DNA from: Bhargavaea ullalensis
Lineage (GTDB): Bacteria > Bacillota > Bacilli > Bacillales_A > Planococcaceae
Direction: 5' to 3' (one strand)
Length of the DNA stretch: 64,000 nucleotides
Assembly (NCBI RefSeq): GCF_040545425.1
Contig: NZ_JBEPLW010000002.1
This document shows, piece after piece, positions 59,840-64,000 of the stretch; positions within the stretch are counted from its first letter, which is position 1, and the number at the start of each line of letters is the position of its first letter. The notes beneath the pieces were generated by a model. The model was not told the origin of the DNA, made no database searches, and worked only from the letters and a program-made list of their open reading frames with translations. A program made the position numbers and the translations under genes.

Positions 59840-62277
59840 ATGAAAACGCACAATATCAGGATCTTCCGCTTGAAGAAGTGATCGGCGACCGGTTCGGCCG
59901 CTACAGCAAGTACATCATCCAGGACCGGGCGCTGCCCGATGCACGCGACGGGCTGAAGCCGGTCCAGCGGCGCATCCTGTATGCGATGCACATGGAAGGC
60001 AACACACACGAAAAATCGTTCCGGAAATCGGCGAAGACTGTCGGGAACGTCATCGGGAATTATCACCCGCACGGCGACTCGTCGGTGTATGAAGCGATGG
60101 TGCGGATGAGCCAGGACTGGAAGCTCCGCCATCCGCTCATTGAAATGCACGGAAACAACGGCTCGCTTGACGGAGACCCGGCCGCCGCAATGCGGTACAC
60201 GGAAGCGAGGCTGTCCGCGATTGCAGCGGAAATGCTCCGCGACATCGGCAAGCGGACGGTCGAATTTGTGCCGAACTACGATGACAACGAAACCGAGCCG
60301 ACCGTATTGCCGGCCCGGCTGCCGAACCTGCTCATCAACGGTTCGACGGGGATCGCCGCCGGCTACGCGACCGACATCCCGCCGCATGCCCTGCATGAAG
60401 TGATCGACGCGGTCCTCATGAGGATCGACAACCCGGCCGTTTCCACCGATGAGCTGATGACCGTCCTGCGAGGTCCCGATTTCCCGACGGGCGGCATCAT
60501 CCAGGGAGCCGACGGGATCCGCAAGGCCTATGAGACCGGCCGCGGCAAAATCGTCATCCGCGCAAAGACGGAAGTCGAAACGCTGCGCGGCGGCAAGGAA
60601 CAGATCGTTGTCACGGAAATCCCGTACGACGTCAACAAAGCCAATCTGGTCAAGAAAATCGATGAACTCCGCCTGGACCGCAAACTTGAAGGAATTTCCG
60701 AAGTCCGGGACGAATCCGACCGGACGGGCCTCCGGATCGTCATCGAACTGAAAAAAGACATCGCCGGCGAAGGGATTCTGCAGTATCTGTTCAAAAACAC
60801 GGACCTGCAGGTGAACTACAACTTCAACATGATCGCCATCGAAGGACGGCGGCCGAAGCTCATGTCGCTCGGCATGATGCTCGATGCCTACATCGGCCAC
60901 CGGCGGGACGTGATCACCAAGCGGTCCGAATACGACCTGCTGCGGGCGAAAGACCGGCTCCACATCGTCGAGGGACTCATGAAGGCCCTGTCGATCCTCG
61001 ATGAGGTCATCCGGACGATCCGGGCCTCCGAAGACAAGCGGGACGCCAAAAACAACCTCGTCAGCGCATTCAACTTCACGGAACCGCAGGCCGAGGCGAT
61101 CGTCTCCCTGCAGCTTTACCGACTGACGAATACGGACATCACCGAACTGCAGCGCGAACAGGAAGAACTGAACGCGCTCATTGAAGAGCTGTCCGGCATC
61201 CTCGGCTCGGAAAAGAAACTGATGAAAGTCATCAAAACCGAGTTGAAGGAGATCCGCAAACAGTTTTCCGAACCGCGCCGCTCGGTCATCGAAGAACAAA
61301 TCGCGGAGATCAAGCTGGACCTCGACATTCTCATTCCGAGCGAGGATGTGGTCGTCACGGTGACAAAAGACGGCTATGTGAAGCGGACAAGCCAGCGCTC
61401 GTACGGCGCGTCGGGCGGGCGGGACCTGGAAATGAAGGAATCCGACCGGCTGCTGTTCGGCGGAACGCTCAACACCCAGCAGGCGCTTCTTCTGTTCACG
61501 TCGCTCGGCAATTATGTTTACCAGCCGGTTCATGAACTGCCGGACATCCGCTGGAAGGACCTCGGCCAGCATCTCTCCAGCATCGTGCCGCTTGCACCGG
61601 AGGAAGAAATCGTCACGGCGTTCGGCGTCGGCTCATTTGACGAACCGGGAGCGGGCATCCTGACCGTCACGGCAAACGGCTTCGTGAAGCGATCGGCGCT
61701 TGCCGACTACCAGGTCCAGCGCCACGGCAGGACCTACAAGGCCGTGTCCCTGAAAAAAGGCGATGCGCTGCAGGCAGTCCATCTCGTGCCGGCAGAAGGG
61801 GAACTCCTGCTGTTCACCCGCCTCGCCTACGGTCTCCGCTTCCCGCTGTCGGAAGTGTCCGAAACGGGCGTGCGCACGGCCGGCGTGAAAGGGATCAACC
61901 TGAAAGAAGGCGACACCGTCGTCTCTTCTGTTGTAAACCGGCCGGGTGATGAAGAGGCGCTGTTCCTCGCAACACACCGCGGTGCCGTCAAGAAAATGCC
62001 GGTGTCCGAATTCGAATTGTCCACGCGTGCCAAGCGCGGACTCGTCTGCCTGAAAGAACTCAAGTCGAACCCCCACCGGGTGGCCGGGGTGGTCGCCGTC
62101 CAGAAAGGCATCCGGGTCATGTTGCTCACTGACAAGGACAAGCGGATCGCGGTGGATCCGGGCGGGTACCGGCTCGCCGACCGCTATTCCAACGGCTCCT
62201 TCGCCGCGGATCAAAAGGAAGACGGCGATGTGACGGCCCTTTACACCGAGATCGACATGGAAACAAAAGAAGAATAA
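59836..62277 (+). CDS. parC: DNA topoisomerase IV subunit A
   Basis: The protein has 813 residues, with ATG in the parE stop. The breakage-reunion domain has QDRALPDARDGLKPVQRR and the catalytic Tyr121 in AMRYTEARL, and the quinolone-resistance-determining region lies before it. The C-terminal beta-pinwheel has repeated GxxV-type blades (for example FVKRSALADYQVQRHGRTYK). The order parE-parC with overlapping stop is universal in Bacillales. Confidence 0.97.
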   Translation: MNENAQYQDLPLEEVIGDRFGRYSKYIIQDRALPDARDGLKPVQRRILYAMHMEGNTHEKSFRKSAKTVGNVIGNYHPHGDSSVYEAMVRMSQDWKLRHPLIEMHGNNGSLDGDPAAAMRYTEARLSAIAAEMLRDIGKRTVEFVPNYDDNETEPTVLPARLPNLLINGSTGIAAGYATDIPPHALHEVIDAVLMRIDNPAVSTDELMTVLRGPDFPTGGIIQGADGIRKAYETGRGKIVIRAKTEVETLRGGKEQIVVTEIPYDVNKANLVKKIDELRLDRKLEGISEVRDESDRTGLRIVIELKKDIAGEGILQYLFKNTDLQVNYNFNMIAIEGRRPKLMSLGMMLDAYIGHRRDVITKRSEYDLLRAKDRLHIVEGLMKALSILDEVIRTIRASEDKRDAKNNLVSAFNFTEPQAEAIVSLQLYRLTNTDITELQREQEELNALIEELSGILGSEKKLMKVIKTELKEIRKQFSEPRRSVIEEQIAEIKLDLDILIPSEDVVVTVTKDGYVKRTSQRSYGASGGRDLEMKESDRLLFGGTLNTQQALLLFTSLGNYVYQPVHELPDIRWKDLGQHLSSIVPLAPEEEIVTAFGVGSFDEPGAGILTVTANGFVKRSALADYQVQRHGRTYKAVSLKKGDALQAVHLVPAEGELLLFTRLAYGLRFPLSEVSETGVRTAGVKGINLKEGDTVVSSVVNRPGDEEALFLATHRGAVKKMPVSEFELSTRAKRGLVCLKELKSNPHRVAGVVAVQKGIRVMLLTDKDKRIAVDPGGYRLADRYSNGSFAADQKEDGDVTALYTEIDMETKEE

Positions 62278-62279
62278 AC

Positions 62280-62323
62280 AAATCCCGTGCAGGGCTCTGT
62301 GGAGCCGGTGCACGGGATTTTTC
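62280..62323. terminator. Bidirectional terminator between parC and alr2
   Basis: AAATCCCGTGCA (62280-62291) pairs perfectly with TGCACGGGATTT (62309-62320) over an inner GGCTC/GAGCC stem, flanked by T and A runs. Confidence 0.9.
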
Positions 62324-63368
62324 ATTCCTTGATGATCGTATGGAGCGACATCCGGTTCAGCGCGGACATCTGTTCTGAATTTGCCCCGACGCCCAGCGCG
62401 GTGTAATGGTCCACCCGCAGCTCGTCACTGTACAGATCGACCCGGTCGCCGGCATGCACCGAATCATCCGTTTGCACGAGCAGGTGGCTCATCATGAGCG
62501 CGGCGACCGGAAACCGGCGGCCGTTGATCATCACATCGTGGCGGGCGCGCGTCCGCAGCAATCCGTCTCCGTAGCCGATGTCGCAGACGGCGACCGTGCA
62601 GTCCTCGTCCGCCCTGAAAGCGGAACAATAGCCGGATGATTCGCCTTTCTTGAGCCGGATCGTCTGGATAACCCGGGCGCTGAGCGTGATGACGTTCGGC
62701 ACGGCGGATTCGGGAATCCCGGAACAGGGCCTCGAACCGTACAGGAGAATCCCCGGCCGGACATGCGTGTGGCCCGGCAGCAGTCCGTCCAGCATGTAGG
62801 AGGCGCTGTTCTGGGCGTGGATGAACGGCAGGCTGCGGACATGGCCGGAAAGCTGTTCCAGCAGTCCGAGCCAGTCCCGCTTTTCCCGGTCGTGTTCGGC
62901 ACCGGGTTCATCGGCGAACGCAAAATGGGTCCAGATTCCGGTGATATCCGCCTGTTTGTCCAGGAACACCCGCTCCATCTGTTCCGCCGTCTCAAATCCG
63001 GAGCGCCGGAGAAGGTTCCGGTATTCCAGATGAAGGCGGATTCCGTGCAGGCGTTCTTTGTGCGTTTCGTAAAAATCAAGCGAAGGGAGCGTCATGTCGA
63101 TCCGGTATTCCCGGAGCAGGTCAAAATCAATCACCGGGTTCATGAGGAAAAGCGTGCAGTCCGGATCCATCCGCCGAAGTGCCACCGCTTCTCTGAGACT
63201 GGTCGTCGCGAACGCCCGGATGCCCGCTTCACGGAACGTCCGCCAGGCGAGGGGAAGACCGGTGTTGTAGGCATCATTTTTCACGACGGCGAGCACGGGT
63301 GCATCTTTTTGGACTTCCGCCGCCTTGGTGAGCATGCGGCCCCTGTTGATCTCCAGTACGGCCGGCAT
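62322..63368 (-). CDS. alr: Alanine racemase-like protein (Alr2 type)
   Basis: The protein has 348 residues, shorter than canonical Alr (about 370-390). Its ATG overlaps the amidohydrolase stop and follows GGAGGTGA. PLP Lys30 (AVVKNDAYN) and a Tyr at the position of the catalytic Tyr265 (SGYCSAF, Tyr247) are present, as is IGYGDGLLR. The usual GYGxG/VSYG motif is altered, and the MD-containing block of typical racemases reads MMSHLL. In Staphylococcus a second racemase gene (alr2) lies beside a diaminopimelate-pathway amidohydrolase, as here. The substrate may be alanine or another amino acid. Confidence 0.82.
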   Translation of the reverse strand: MPAVLEINRGRMLTKAAEVQKDAPVLAVVKNDAYNTGLPLAWRTFREAGIRAFATTSLREAVALRRMDPDCTLFLMNPVIDFDLLREYRIDMTLPSLDFYETHKERLHGIRLHLEYRNLLRRSGFETAEQMERVFLDKQADITGIWTHFAFADEPGAEHDREKRDWLGLLEQLSGHVRSLPFIHAQNSASYMLDGLLPGHTHVRPGILLYGSRPCSGIPESAVPNVITLSARVIQTIRLKKGESSGYCSAFRADEDCTVAVCDIGYGDGLLRTRARHDVMINGRRFPVAALMMSHLLVQTDDSVHAGDRVDLYSDELRVDHYTALGVGANSEQMSALNRMSLHTIIKE

Positions 63369-64000
63369 CAGACGTCACCTCCTGAATGAAGAAGCACCTG
63401 CTCAAAAAAGTGCACGCCCGGTGCGAGCGCCTCTTCCCGGAAGTTCAGTGTCGGCGTATGCAGTGCCGACGTGTGGCCGAGCGCTTCATTGCGCACGCCG
63501 AGAAAAGCAAAATGCACCGGCGCCGCCTCGCGGTAAAACGAAAAATCTTCGCCGAAGAGGTACGGCTTTTCTTTTTCGATGAACTGCAGGCCGGCTGCCT
63601 CCGCCGCCCGCTTTGAAAGCGGCAGGAGGGAAGGGGAATTCACGACGGCCGGATAGCCCTCGGAAACGTCCAGCTCTGTTTTTGTGCCGAACAGCAAGTC
63701 CGCGCTGTCTGCCAGATTCCTCAGGGCATCGGTGGCCGTTTCAAGATCATCCTCGGAATAAGTCCGGATCGTCCCTTCCAGATAAGCCGAGGAAGCGACC
63801 GTATTGATCGCTTCGCCTGCGTTCATCTTGCCGACGTGGATGATGTTGCGGTTGAGCCCGTCAAGCCGGTAATGCTGAATCCGCTCGATGCCGGAGGCAA
63901 GGTGGACGAGCGCGCCGAGTGCGGATGCGCCGTTCTGCTTGTTTGCGACATGCGCCGCCCGGCCGGACACCCGCAGCCGGTATTCGGTCGCGCTGGCGGT
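63368..64000 (-). CDS. M20 amidohydrolase, N-acetyldiaminopimelate deacetylase-like, partial
   Basis: The frame runs to the window edge; 210 carboxy-terminal residues are visible and the N-terminus lies outside. It contains the M20 lid domain (RVSGRAAHVANKQNG, HVGKMNAGEAINTV, LEGTIRTYSEDDLE) and the C-terminal catalytic segment GEDFSFYRE with a metal-ligand Glu, followed by a late His in HTPTLNF. Adjacent alr2 and co-transcription suggest the deacetylase of the acetyl-DAP branch of lysine synthesis, as in Staphylococcus. Generic hippurate/aminoacylase activity is also possible. Confidence 0.8.
   Translation of the reverse strand, partial: TASATEYRLRVSGRAAHVANKQNGASALGALVHLASGIERIQHYRLDGLNRNIIHVGKMNAGEAINTVASSAYLEGTIRTYSEDDLETATDALRNLADSADLLFGTKTELDVSEGYPAVVNSPSLLPLSKRAAEAAGLQFIEKEKPYLFGEDFSFYREAAPVHFAFLGVRNEALGHTSALHTPTLNFREEALAPGVHFFEQVLLHSGGDV

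Overview
The window comes from a GC-rich member of the Bacillales, most likely a Planococcaceae-type organism (Bhargavaea- or Planococcus-like). This is inferred from three things. The gene order closely follows the Bacillus subtilis dxs-tlyA-ahrC-recN-spoIVB-spo0A-bkd-yqj and ccdA-citB-yneP-yneQ-plsY-parEC blocks. The protein sequences are strongly Bacillus-like. The two blocks are separated by accessory genes, and there is an amidohydrolase-alr2 pair of the type found in Staphylococcus and Planococcaceae. No rRNA, tRNA, phage, insertion sequence or CRISPR array was seen.

Layout. 1-7000: end of dxs, tlyA, ahrC, recN, a short spoIVB and spo0A. 7100-16200: a glycerophosphodiester phosphodiesterase, yqzF, and the branched-chain keto acid dehydrogenase operon bkdR-bcd-lpdV-bkdAA-bkdAB-bkdB without ptb and buk. 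16200-16830: an AT-rich island with one zinc-ribbon mini-gene. 16900-24930: methylmalonyl-CoA mutase (mutA, mutB), meaB, brxB, a Prli43-like mini-protein, epimerase mce and carboxyltransferase pccB. Together with bkd these genes form a route from Ile and Val through propionyl-CoA to succinyl-CoA. 25000-33700: M20 peptidase, dinB, rnz, diaminopropionate ammonia-lyase, namA, proC behind a proline T-box, an MBL-fold hydrolase and an SDR. 33700-39930: two paralogous lipoproteins, argGH behind an arginine-repressor-type operator, and a divergent paiB/MocR pair. 40000-47070: an SOS-type Y-family polymerase, a VWA lipoprotein, a YolD protein and a heterodimeric ABC exporter. 47430-51730: ccdA-thioredoxin-ccdC, DUF2621, the small DUF1659/DUF2922/YvrJ set, Sco1 and a lytic transglycosylase. 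51780-62280: a GlsB-type membrane protein, a 35-residue membrane peptide, aconitase citB, yneP-yneQ, HesB-like, plsY and parE-parC. 62320-64000: alr2 and a partial amidohydrolase on the minus strand.

The most unusual structure is a set of eight intergenic tandem-repeat arrays. All have an exact 21-nt period, but they use at least three unrelated core sequences. They lie at the ends of transcription units, and one runs into the 3' end of a coding sequence. Other notable points are a BkdR that lacks the GAFTGA loop, a small upstream ORF overlapping the spo0A start, a hairpin that occludes a Shine-Dalgarno site, and an amino-terminally and carboxy-terminally reduced SpoIVB. All calls come from reading the sequence, with no database search.
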